DNA of 15,871 nucleotides from Pseudomonadota bacterium (GTDB taxonomy: Bacteria > Desulfobacterota > Desulfobacteria > Desulfobacterales > Desulfobacteraceae). The stretch covers positions 1 to 15,871 of the forward strand of contig JAHIVS010000462.1 of NCBI GenBank assembly GCA_018816605.1. The letters run 5' to 3'. The notes under the pieces were generated by a model. It did no database searches and was not told where the DNA came from. It was given only the letters and a program-made list of their open reading frames with translations. Positions 1 through 6,110 of this stretch are shown piece after piece; position 1 is the stretch's first letter, and the number at the start of each line of letters is the position of its first letter. Both the position numbers and the translations under genes were made by a program.

Positions 1-494
1 CATTGATTATAGTTCCGAAAGAGAGCAGTCAGGTTGAAAAAACAATCACTTATACCAATTTGGCAGCCATGTATGCCCGGTTAGCTCCCGGCTGCTTTAA
101 AAATGCCGTATGGATGTGCAACCAAACAGCCATACCGCAGCTATTGAGCGTTTATGTACCGATTGGCGAAAGCTACGGCGCTGCCATTCCTTCCCCTGTT
201 TTAAAAGAAAGCAACGGGACGTTCTCCATATTTGGCATCCCGGTGGTATTTACGGAACATTGCCCGGCACTTGGAAGCCAGGGCGATATAGTCCTTGTTG
301 ATTGGAGTCAATATGCGGTTGGGATCAGAAAAGAGATCAGTATTGATAAATCTCAGCATGTGGGTTTTATGGAAGATACTTCAATGTATCGCGTCATAGT
401 GAGAGTGGATGGAATGTCCACCTGGAAAGATGTTATCACCCCATTGAACGGTGATACTCAATCCTGGTGTGTGACATTGGCCGAAAGGTCATAG
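1..494 (+). CDS. Phage major capsid protein, HK97-fold type, C-terminal part (cut by left edge)
   Basis: The reading frame is open from the left edge to a TAG at 492-494, so the gene starts outside the window. The apparent TTG start at position 3 has no ribosome site and is an artefact. About 163 residues are visible. The pattern GIPVVFTEHCPALGSQGDI, then VDWSQYAVGIR, then a stretch ending in FMEDTSMYRVIVRVDG is what I associate with the C-terminal P/A-domain region of HK97-type capsid proteins: a GDI/DWSxY motif, then a phenylalanine and an R-x-DG motif. In that family the protein forms the icosahedral head shell. The next gene is tape-measure-like, with none of the head-tail joining genes that normally intervene. 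The family call is by motif recognition only; a capsid encapsulin-like relative is possible but less likely in this context. Confidence 0.75.
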   Translation, partial: LIIVPKESSQVEKTITYTNLAAMYARLAPGCFKNAVWMCNQTAIPQLLSVYVPIGESYGAAIPSPVLKESNGTFSIFGIPVVFTEHCPALGSQGDIVLVDWSQYAVGIRKEISIDKSQHVGFMEDTSMYRVIVRVDGMSTWKDVITPLNGDTQSWCVTLAERS

Positions 495-500
495 CAAAAT

Positions 501-537
501 TGCCGGGGTGCCGCATCCGGCATAAAATAAAATGCGG
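501..537 (+). other. Possible H-type RNA pseudoknot 6 nt after the capsid stop codon
   Basis: TGCCGG (501-506) is complementary to CCGGCA (517-522). Within that hairpin's loop, CCGCAT (511-516) is complementary to ATGCGG (532-537). The two 6-bp stems abut with no base between them. The connecting loops are 4 nt (507-510) and 9 nt, A-rich (523-531), which suits a classical H-type pseudoknot. It starts 6 nt after the TAG at 492-494. Reading through that stop would add only 11 codons before a TAA at 528-530. The pairing is seen directly; any role in decoding, RNA stability or termination is inference. Confidence 0.35.
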
Positions 538-600
538 TTCACTGCATTACGGGTATAAAAAGTCCTCGTTTCAGTGAAGTATCCTTAAAATAAGAAGAGA

Positions 601-628
601 GGCCCTGGGGAGTTCGCGCCCCAGGGCC
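601..628. terminator. Perfect 10-bp hairpin between capsid and tape-measure genes
   Basis: GGCCCTGGGG (601-610) is perfectly complementary to CCCCAGGGCC (619-628) with an 8-nt loop. Neither strand has a clean T-run after it, so it may be a factor-assisted terminator, an mRNA processing or stability hairpin, or a module boundary. A related but imperfect hairpin starting with the same GGCCCTGGG lies after the 251-aa gene at 2903-2930. The rest of the 166-nt gap (495-660) shows only the pseudoknot candidate and the ribosome site of the next gene. Confidence 0.5.
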
Positions 629-660
629 ACCCAACCAACAAAAAAACGGAGAAAATTATA

Positions 661-2241
661 ATGAGAACCCAAAATTTAGGGACCGCAGGTGTCAAGGTCG
701 TAGCAGATACCAGCAAATATAAAAGAGATATAGACGAGGCGAAGGGCGTAACTGAAACATTCGGCAAGGGTGCCGTTGCCAGCATTGGCAAAATTTCTGC
801 CGCATTTGTAGCGCTTGGCGGGATAACTGGCCTTGCCTTTGCTGGCGTTAAAATGCTTGAATTTGGCTCAGACTTGCAAGAAACCCAAGGCAAATTTGAC
901 GTGGTTTTCCGTGGTATGAGCGCAACGTCCGAAGCATGGGCAAAGGGCCTGCAAGATGATTATGCCATGGCCCAAACTGAATCAAAAAAATATCTTTCAT
1001 CTATTCAGGATTTATTGGTTCCCACTGGCCTTGCCCGTGAAGAGGCTGGGAAACTGTCAAACGCCTTTGTAAAAATGGCGGCGGACCTGGGATCATTCAA
1101 CAACCGGGAAACCGTGGAAGTGGTCAGAGATATTCAATCCGCCTTGCAAGGTTCAAGCGAAACGATGGCAAAATATGGAATCAACGTCAAGGCCGCAAAG
1201 GTCGAGGCGGAGGTTTTCCGCATGGGCCTGGCAAGCACAAAAGGCGAGATCACAGACGCACACAAGGCCCAGGCTATTTATAATATTATGATGCGGGAAG
1301 GGTCGGACGCAGTTGGCGATATGGCCAGGACATCTGACAGCTATGCAAATCAACTTAAAAAGGCCGGGGCCAATGTCACAGACCTGAAAACAACAATTGG
1401 GGAAGGTCTTTTGCCGGTTGCGTCTGAAATGATTTCAGATTTCAATGATTGGTTCAAGGTCAATGAAGATCTTATCAAGCAGGATTTACCCAAATATATC
1501 CATGAGGTAACAGATTCATTAAACAGATTTTTTAAAATAATAAAAGAAATCACGTCTTTCATGGCAAAAAGCCAATCAGAATATGACAAAATGTTTGAGA
1601 ATTTTGTTAAATGGGGCCTTGTTATGGACCCTAAAAAAATGGAAGATTTTGTGAAAAAATTTGATGATTTAGCCAAGGCCAATGGACCGGTTTTGCATGC
1701 CATCGACAAAACCACAGAAGGTTTTGATAGGTACAATAATAAAGCCAAAGAAGCGGCTGGCACAAACAAGGCCGTTGCAGATTCTTCAAGAGAAGTAGCC
1801 AAGGCATATGAAGAAATTACAATTGCCTCCTACGACCTCCTAAAAATAAACCTAACCGACAAAGAACGCCGGATGATAATCGACCCAGAGGAGGTTAAAG
1901 AGGTCCGGGATCAGTTAAAAAAGATGGCAGACGAAAAGGAAAAATTTGCAGAGGATGCCCTGGACGCTGCCGAAAAATACGCCAAGGAAAATGAAAAATT
2001 TCTTGAAAGGGCGGAAGAGTCATACCAGCATACTATAGATAATATTCATGATTATGCGGCAACCACGATTAACGAAGTATTGGATAAAGAGTTAAAAAAT
2101 GAATTTGACCAATTTGAGGAGTTATTGAATGACACAAATAGCGCTATCACTGAGCAAGGACAAAGCCAGGATTTTCACGGATACGGTATCGACAACGAGC
2201 AGCGGGAAAAAGTCTATAGGAACAAAAGTAAAGCTGCTTAG
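661..2241 (+). CDS. Phage tail tape-measure-like protein (short; unusual 3' end)
   Basis: 526 aa, starting at ATG with GGAG about 8 nt upstream. The N-terminus has a hydrophobic, Gly/Ala-rich segment (about residues 36-65, SIGKISAAFVALGGITGLAF). Residues about 70-260 follow a pattern familiar from phage tape-measure proteins: repeated Q/A-rich helices, the phrase IQSALQGSSETMAKYGINVKA, then a GDMARTSDSYANQ stretch and TIGEGLLPV. The C-terminal third is charged helix, probably coiled coil, and has no lysozyme or peptidase domain. Tape-measure proteins set tail length and chaperone tail-tube assembly. At 526 aa it is short for a long-tailed phage. Its last 37 codons overlap the next gene by 113 nt and read like a shadow of it (a Gln/Asn/Lys-rich, non-helical tail). 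The original stop may therefore have been lost by a frameshift near 2120; a TGA at 2130-2132 in another frame would give a classic ATGA junction. Confidence 0.75.
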   Translation: MRTQNLGTAGVKVVADTSKYKRDIDEAKGVTETFGKGAVASIGKISAAFVALGGITGLAFAGVKMLEFGSDLQETQGKFDVVFRGMSATSEAWAKGLQDDYAMAQTESKKYLSSIQDLLVPTGLAREEAGKLSNAFVKMAADLGSFNNRETVEVVRDIQSALQGSSETMAKYGINVKAAKVEAEVFRMGLASTKGEITDAHKAQAIYNIMMREGSDAVGDMARTSDSYANQLKKAGANVTDLKTTIGEGLLPVASEMISDFNDWFKVNEDLIKQDLPKYIHEVTDSLNRFFKIIKEITSFMAKSQSEYDKMFENFVKWGLVMDPKKMEDFVKKFDDLAKANGPVLHAIDKTTEGFDRYNNKAKEAAGTNKAVADSSREVAKAYEEITIASYDLLKINLTDKERRMIIDPEEVKEVRDQLKKMADEKEKFAEDALDAAEKYAKENEKFLERAEESYQHTIDNIHDYAATTINEVLDKELKNEFDQFEELLNDTNSAITEQGQSQDFHGYGIDNEQREKVYRNKSKAA

Positions 2242-2884
2242 AAAGTCTGGGATTGCAATAACAGGCAGAGGGATGGAAGAAATCATTAGTGCAGTTGCCG
2301 ACGATGCAGAGGCTTTTGATTCCTTTGATGAATTGGCACCGAACCTATTGGATCTTGTCCGCAAAGCTTTCACGGCCTTTTATTTTAAAGCTGGAAAGGC
2401 AAGTGAATTTCCGATGGGTATGACCCTTGACGAATTTAGGATAGATTATCTGAAAAATGGCCCTGGCTCGGAGGCTGAAAGAATAAATGTAACCAATGTT
2501 AATATTTTTTGTTTTGGTTACTCCGAAAAAAAACAGTGTATGGGTTGGCTTCTTGCTCATACACTGTTTGAAGGTGGGTTTGAGCTTGTGGAAAAATATG
2601 GACCGTTTTTATGGTTTCTGAACATTGAGCCCATCCTTGAGTATTCAAAACGGTTGGGACACGCCCCCCAGACAGACAAAGAAATAGCTGAGGGGCTTAG
2701 GTTGGTTTACAAGTCTGAGCTTGACCCTAATTACCCTCTCACTATAGGCGGCGGTCATATTCAAATGACAACGATTTATCCGGATAAAAAAATCACTGTT
2801 GAAAATGTTGGATTATTGGTCCCAGGGCAAGAGATTAAGCGTGTGAAAAAGAAAAGGCCAAAACGGAAAAAACAGAATCATTGA
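2129..2884 (+). CDS. Uncharacterised phage protein, possibly Ntn-hydrolase/proteasome-like
   Basis: 251 aa. The start is set by a good ribosome site, GAGGAG at 2116-2121, 7 nt before the ATG, although this lies inside the upstream reading frame. The N-terminus (MTQIALSLSKDKARIFTDT, then KVKLLRKSGIAITGRG) alternates short beta-strands with a D-T pair and a glycine-rich turn. That layout faintly recalls proteasome-type Ntn-hydrolase beta subunits and phage proteins of that look found near tail genes. No N-terminal catalytic Thr/Ser/Cys is exposed without processing, so activity is not supported. The middle carries helices and an aromatic-rich GWLLAH...FLWFL region. The C-terminus is strongly basic (KRVKKKRPKRKKQ), suggesting nucleic-acid contact or a disordered tail. 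There is no signal peptide or obvious membrane helix. The gene is well supported; the function is only a guess. Confidence 0.72.
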   Translation: MTQIALSLSKDKARIFTDTVSTTSSGKKSIGTKVKLLRKSGIAITGRGMEEIISAVADDAEAFDSFDELAPNLLDLVRKAFTAFYFKAGKASEFPMGMTLDEFRIDYLKNGPGSEAERINVTNVNIFCFGYSEKKQCMGWLLAHTLFEGGFELVEKYGPFLWFLNIEPILEYSKRLGHAPQTDKEIAEGLRLVYKSELDPNYPLTIGGGHIQMTTIYPDKKITVENVGLLVPGQEIKRVKKKRPKRKKQNH

Positions 2885-2902
2885 TTGCTGTTATTCATAA
2901 AA

Positions 2903-2930
2903 AGGCCCTGGGCTTGACCGCCTGGGGTTT
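2903..2930 (+). terminator. Imperfect hairpin just after the 251-aa gene
   Basis: AGGCCCTGGGC (2903-2913) can pair with GCCTGGGGTTT (2920-2930) across a TTGACC loop, using four G-U pairs. It starts 18 nt after the stop codon. There is no T-run beyond the TTT inside the stem, so it would be a weak intrinsic terminator at best. It resembles the 601-628 hairpin at its 5' arm. Confidence 0.35.
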
Positions 2931-3010
2931 CCCAAATGAGAAAAACTTTTCCTTGACTTCATCATTTATTTTATGTCAAAGTAATTGTGTTCAGGCAAAA
3001 TCCTGGACCC

Positions 3011-3172
3011 GGTTTGGAAGCCGGAATAATTACAGGTGCATGAGCGCCCATACCAATTTTGTCCGGCGTTTTTTTTATTTGCCTATTTTGGCGGGTCATG
3101 TACGGAGGCGTTAAGCCTGCCAGTTTCCTGTGATACTGGTCTTCCAACCGTATGTGGCCCGCTTTTTTATTT
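3011..3172 (+). ncRNA. Candidate structured RNA: two tandem T-run-terminated stem-loops
   Basis: Within the gene-free stretch 2885-3223 two folded units sit in tandem. Unit A: GCCGGA (3020-3025) pairs with TCCGGC (3062-3067), enclosing a small hairpin GGTGC-ATGA-GCGCC (3035-3048), followed by eight T (3069-3076). Unit B: a continuous 15-bp stem, 3091-3105 with 3148-3162 (three G-U pairs), enclosing AGGC/GCCT (3106-3109 with 3115-3118) and CCAGT/ACTGG (3120-3124 with 3135-3139). This makes a three-way junction, followed by TTTTTTATTT (3163-3172). CTTCCAA (3141-3147) in unit B can instead pair with TTGGAAG at 3014-3020 or at 3171-3177. The wobble pairs suggest an RNA rather than a DNA palindrome. 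It could be a small RNA, a leader controlling the 113-aa/integrase genes, or simply double termination. I recognise no known RNA family. Confidence 0.5.
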
Positions 3173-3223
3173 GGAAGTAAAGCAGCGGGATCTTTAAATC
3201 AATTTATCACAGGAGATCCAACC

Positions 3224-3565
3224 ATGTATCTAAACACCGCCGACTGTATCGAAGAAATCACCGCTTTTGGAATCACACCCCTTATCGAATTCATGGACAT
3301 TTTTGAGGATGAGATTCAGGAAGATTTGGACCCAGGCTCCCGGAAATCCATTCTTTGGTATGAAATGAAAGGTAAGGCGCTTATGATCCGGGAACGGGCC
3401 GGAAAAATTAGCCGGGCACGTGTCAATAAAAAAAATAGCCGGATGCTGAGACTTGAACGAATGTTAGAAAATTTGGCTGCCCATTTTGAAGCGGAACCAG
3501 GGAACCAGGATTTTAAAATAATGGCTACCAATATTTTAAATGTGTTGGCAGATACCAAGGAATAA
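3224..3565 (+). CDS. Unrecognised 113-aa protein upstream of the integrase
   Basis: The frame is open from 3152, but I choose the ATG at 3224 because AGGAG (3211-3215) sits 8 nt before it and the upstream codons run through the terminator T-run of the structured element. The product MYLNTADCIEEITAFGITPL... is about 113 aa and mostly alpha-helical. It has an acidic N-terminal half (EFMDIFEDEIQEDLD), a basic middle (RERAGKISRARVNKKNSRMLRLERM) and a short C-terminal helix. No signal peptide, membrane helix or cysteine pair is visible. It ends 14 nt before the integrase start, so the two are probably co-transcribed. Position suggests a role in control of integration or excision, or in superinfection biology, but nothing in the sequence proves it. 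GGATC (3188-3192) and GATCC (3215-3219) flank the ribosome site and could fold over it. Confidence 0.75.
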   Translation: MYLNTADCIEEITAFGITPLIEFMDIFEDEIQEDLDPGSRKSILWYEMKGKALMIRERAGKISRARVNKKNSRMLRLERMLENLAAHFEAEPGNQDFKIMATNILNVLADTKE

Positions 3566-3579
3566 ATAAGGGGGATACC

Positions 3580-4662
3580 ATGGCGACAGTATCAAAGAGA
3601 CGCGACCGATATGTTTTAGATTTTTATGACCATGAAGGAAAGCGACGATGGAAAACAATGCCGAAGGGAACCACGTTGAAGGTGGCAAAAGAAGAGTTAA
3701 GAAAAATAGAGGATAACCTTGCCAAAGGGAATTATATTCCAACGGAAAAAACTCCCACCTTTGACAAAGTAGCCCTTGAATGGCTCGATCATAAAAAATT
3801 AAATATCCGGGCATCCACCTGGGAGGTTTACGAAGGCCACACCCGAAACCATTTTGATGAATTCAGACATTTAAAAATTAATCAAATCACCATTCAACGG
3901 GTTGAAAATTTCATAAAAGCAAGACAAGCAAACGGTATGAATATTTCCACATTAAGGAAAATTCTTGTGTCATTGCGGCAAATATTCAACCTTGCAATGA
4001 AAAGGGGATATTGTCACAGCAACCCCATGGACTATGCCGACATGCCGAAAAGCCAAGGAAACGAAATCAACGAGGGGGAAAAGATCCGGATACTTACCCG
4101 TGATGAAATATCCTGCCTTCTGGATGCCGTCACGGTGCAAAAATATCATGTGCTGTTTTCCTTGGCTATTTTCAGTGGAGCCAGGCAAGGGGAACTCCTG
4201 GGCCTGAAATGGCCGGATATACAATGGGAGGCAAGCCAGATCCACATACAGCGAAGTTTTAACAACCAGCGCTTTTATGACACCAAGACCAAGGGGTCAA
4301 ACCGGAAAATCGATATCGGACCTGCCATGCTGAAGAAATTAAAAAAATGGCGGATTGCTTGCCCCCCTGGAAAGCTGGATTTAGTTTTTCCAACCGAAGC
4401 CGGAAACCCGATGAACCACAACAATATGGTGAACAGATATTTTTTGCCGGGCCTAAAGCTTGCCGGTATTGGGAAAATTCGGTTTCACGATCTCAGGCAC
4501 ACATACGCCAGCCTTTTAATTGACCAGGGGGAAAACGTTAAATATGTTCAAACTCAATTAGGACACAGCAACCCAACGGTGACATTAAACGTGTATGCCC
4601 ACCTGATGAAAAAAACAAATCAGGTAGCAGCGTGCAAACTTGAAAAGGCAATTTTTGAATAG
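3580..4662 (+). CDS. int: Phage-type tyrosine integrase
   Basis: 360 aa, ATG preceded by an AAGGGGG ribosome site. It catalyses site-specific recombination between phage and chromosomal attachment sites. All catalytic landmarks are present: Arg202 in SGARQGELLGLKW, His303 and Arg306 in RFHDLRHTYASLL, His329 in LGHS, and the nucleophile Tyr339 in TLNVYAHL. The N-terminal part (about 1-60) resembles an arm-binding beta-sheet domain (YVLDFYDHEGKRRWKTMPKG). Residues about 65-155 form the SAM-like core-binding domain (TFDKVALEWLDHKK to NPMDYADMP). Length and domain order are normal and nothing is truncated. It reads towards a tRNA-Val 3' end 67 nt away, which is the probable attachment site. An 11-nt tandem repeat and a bidirectional terminator lie between. 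The gene appears intact even though the phage structural genes look incomplete. Confidence 0.97.
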   Translation: MATVSKRRDRYVLDFYDHEGKRRWKTMPKGTTLKVAKEELRKIEDNLAKGNYIPTEKTPTFDKVALEWLDHKKLNIRASTWEVYEGHTRNHFDEFRHLKINQITIQRVENFIKARQANGMNISTLRKILVSLRQIFNLAMKRGYCHSNPMDYADMPKSQGNEINEGEKIRILTRDEISCLLDAVTVQKYHVLFSLAIFSGARQGELLGLKWPDIQWEASQIHIQRSFNNQRFYDTKTKGSNRKIDIGPAMLKKLKKWRIACPPGKLDLVFPTEAGNPMNHNNMVNRYFLPGLKLAGIGKIRFHDLRHTYASLLIDQGENVKYVQTQLGHSNPTVTLNVYAHLMKKTNQVAACKLEKAIFE

Positions 4663-4684
4663 TGGTAGCAAAATGGTAGCAAAA
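4663..4684 (+). repeat. 11-nt tandem direct repeat TGGTAGCAAAA x2
   Basis: TGGTAGCAAAA occurs twice back to back, starting immediately after the integrase stop. TGGTAG also occurs at the tRNA 3' end (4730-4735, the complement of CTACCA). The repeat may be integrase-binding sites or a trace of attachment-site duplication. It is only two copies, so chance is possible. Confidence 0.5.
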
Positions 4685-4728
4685 AAATCAAAAGGACCTA
4701 CAGGGTTACCTGTAAGTCCTTGATTTTT
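4683..4728. terminator. Bidirectional terminator between integrase and tRNA-Val
   Basis: GGACCTACAGG (4694-4704) pairs with CCTGTAAGTCC (4709-4719), with one mismatch and a GTTA loop. AAAAATCA on the left (4683-4690) and TGATTTTT on the right (4721-4728) extend the stem, leaving two bulged A residues. Each strand therefore has a T-rich tail. It can end the integrase transcript on the plus strand and the tRNA or htpG-operon transcript on the minus strand. Confidence 0.8.
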
Positions 4729-4729
4729 A

Positions 4730-4805
4730 TGGTAGGCACGAGCGGACTTGAACCGCTGACTTCTACCGTGTCGAGGTAGCACTCTACCAACTGAGTTACG
4801 CGCCT
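4730..4805 (-). tRNA. tRNA-Val (anticodon GAC), CCA encoded; probable prophage attachment site
   Basis: On the minus strand the 76-nt gene folds into a full cloverleaf. The acceptor stem AGGCGCG/CGTGCCT has one G-U pair. The D-arm is ACTC...GAGT with GTTGG in the loop. The anticodon stem CTACC/GGTAG encloses the loop TCGACAC. The variable region is five bases, and the T-arm is AGCGG-TTCAAGT-CCGCT, followed by A and an encoded CCA (4730-4732). The anticodon GAC reads valine GUC/GUU codons. Position 33, almost always U, is C here. The 3' end faces the integrase gene, as expected for integration at a tRNA 3' end, where the phage copy restores the gene. The left attachment site is outside the window, so the core length cannot be judged. 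Confidence 0.94.
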
Positions 4806-4818
4806 TTAACGTCTGCTG

Positions 4819-4847
4819 TTTTTATCAAACCCTGTATTTTGTGTCAA
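4819..4847 (-). promoter_or_regulatory. Sigma70-type promoter for tRNA-Val
   Basis: On the minus strand a perfect TTGACA (4847-4842) is followed after exactly 17 nt by TAAAAA (4824-4819), placing the transcription start about 6-8 nt before the tRNA 5' end at 4805. It lies in the 55-nt gap between the end of the htpG operon and the tRNA, so the tRNA need not depend on read-through. Confidence 0.65.
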
Positions 4848-4860
4848 GAGAAACCCAACC

Positions 4861-6108
4861 TTATTCATTTGTTTTTTCTTTGGTGTCCTCGTCTTCCGCC
4901 CGGGGCAGGCCATCCTGCTTTTCAATAAACCGGATCGAAACCGACTGGTCCGTCACTTCGGCCACCTCAATGCCAAACCCGTCAAAGGATTTGAGCATGA
5001 CGGCATGGGCAAATTGTTCCGGACTCCCCTTAAAAACAACCTCCATGACGGCATTGTCGGTGCCGATCTCCTTGGGTTGCATGTTTTCAATGTCCTGGAT
5101 TTCCCTGAGTTCTTTTTTCAGGGAAATGAACCGGGGCAGAAATTGTTCGCCTGACAGGATGACATTAAACATATTTTCCCGCCTCAGCCGCTGGCTCCAG
5201 AAGGCATCGATTTTCTGGCCCAGATCCCGGGCAGACGCCACAGCCGCCTCGGCAATGGCACCCCCGGACGCTTCCTGGCCGGGGGTGCTTTTTGCCGTTG
5301 CCCGGCTCACAGCGGTCAGCACTTCTTTCCCGGATGTAAGATCATACCCTTTCAGGTCAATCACAGCATCAAATATTTTTTCATCGCCCATGCGGTTGAC
5401 CGATTCCGATGCCCCGGTCTTTCCCATAACCACCAGATCCGCCTTGAGAACCGTACCCAGCTTCATGGCAGCATCGATATCGTAAATGGATGTGAACTGA
5501 ATATTGTAAAAAGAGGGATCCGGACGGTCCGGGCCTGTCACTGCCAGTTTGAACCGATTTTGAACCATCTGCTCCAAAATAATCGTTTCCGAAAGGGCGG
5601 AATAGGGTTCTGGATTGTTTCCCCACCAATAGCTGGGAAGCAGCTTTTCAGGTGTTTGTTCCGCAATCAGAAAAAGGATCACAGGCTTATCTGTTGCAGC
5701 ATTGAGTATCCTGGCATCGGTCAATTGCTTTTCAAGCAACTCCATGTTGATCTTGGATTCAACGCCCACCAGATAATATCCCTTGTGCTGCACCCCCCCC
5801 ATCACCCGATAGGTGATCACATAGTCCGAGGCCCGGGGCAGAATATTTCCATACAGAAATTCAAGATTGGCGCCAAAGACCTGGCGGGAGACCAGGGATG
5901 CAAAGGCATTTTGAACCGCCTTTTCCAGGGCATCTTCCACAGCTTTTTTCTTGGCACTGGGAATGTCCTGTCCGCTGATTTTCTGCTGGCCTGTGGTCGC
6001 GCCGGTCAATACCGTAACCGATCGCTCGGCAAAAGCTGTACCCTGGACGAGGAGCAGCCCGAAAAGAATGGCAGCCATACACCTGCCCGCCTGTTTTTTA
6101 GTTGCCAT
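4861..6108 (-). CDS. Secreted protein with FlgT-like N-terminal region, last gene of the htpG operon
   Basis: About 415 aa. Two ATGs are possible: 6114 forms an ATGA overlap with the upstream stop, while 6108 lies 7 nt after an AAAGG ribosome site. I prefer 6108, with coupling in either case. The N-terminus has a basic start, a hydrophobic core (CMAAILFGLLLVQG) and a TAFA cleavage site: a Sec signal peptide without a lipobox, so export to the periplasm is expected. Just after it, SAKKKAVEDALEKAVQNAF resembles the repeated Ala-rich helix of the FlgT N-terminal region and of related outer-membrane/periplasmic proteins. The middle (about 145-290) has DLVVMGKTGAS and DAVIDLKGYDLTSGKEVL. These suggest the beta-strand fold of TolB/CsgG/FlgT-middle-like proteins that assess envelope assembly. 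The acidic tail (AEDEDTKEKTNE) is probably disordered. No flagellar genes are nearby, so a specific flagellar role is not supported. Confidence 0.9.
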   Translation of the reverse strand: MATKKQAGRCMAAILFGLLLVQGTAFAERSVTVLTGATTGQQKISGQDIPSAKKKAVEDALEKAVQNAFASLVSRQVFGANLEFLYGNILPRASDYVITYRVMGGVQHKGYYLVGVESKINMELLEKQLTDARILNAATDKPVILFLIAEQTPEKLLPSYWWGNNPEPYSALSETIILEQMVQNRFKLAVTGPDRPDPSFYNIQFTSIYDIDAAMKLGTVLKADLVVMGKTGASESVNRMGDEKIFDAVIDLKGYDLTSGKEVLTAVSRATAKSTPGQEASGGAIAEAAVASARDLGQKIDAFWSQRLRRENMFNVILSGEQFLPRFISLKKELREIQDIENMQPKEIGTDNAVMEVVFKGSPEQFAHAVMLKSFDGFGIEVAEVTDQSVSIRFIEKQDGLPRAEDEDTKEKTNE

Positions 6109-6110
6109 TA

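Noticed and set aside
2953..2987. TTGACT as a promoter for the structured RNA
   Set aside because: No -10 box at acceptable spacing (TATGTC is 13 nt and TAATTG 23 nt away).
2881..3114. 77-aa open frame after the 251-aa gene
   Set aside because: It runs through the hairpin at 2903-2930 and through the T-run terminator of the structured element. It has no ribosome site and its composition is not protein-like.
3152..3223. 24-codon N-terminal extension of the 113-aa gene
   Set aside because: It begins inside the terminator stem and crosses the T-run. The ATG at 3224 has a proper AGGAG site.
4841..5485. 214-aa open frame antisense to the secreted FlgT-like gene
   Set aside because: Serine-rich antisense shadow of a well-supported gene.
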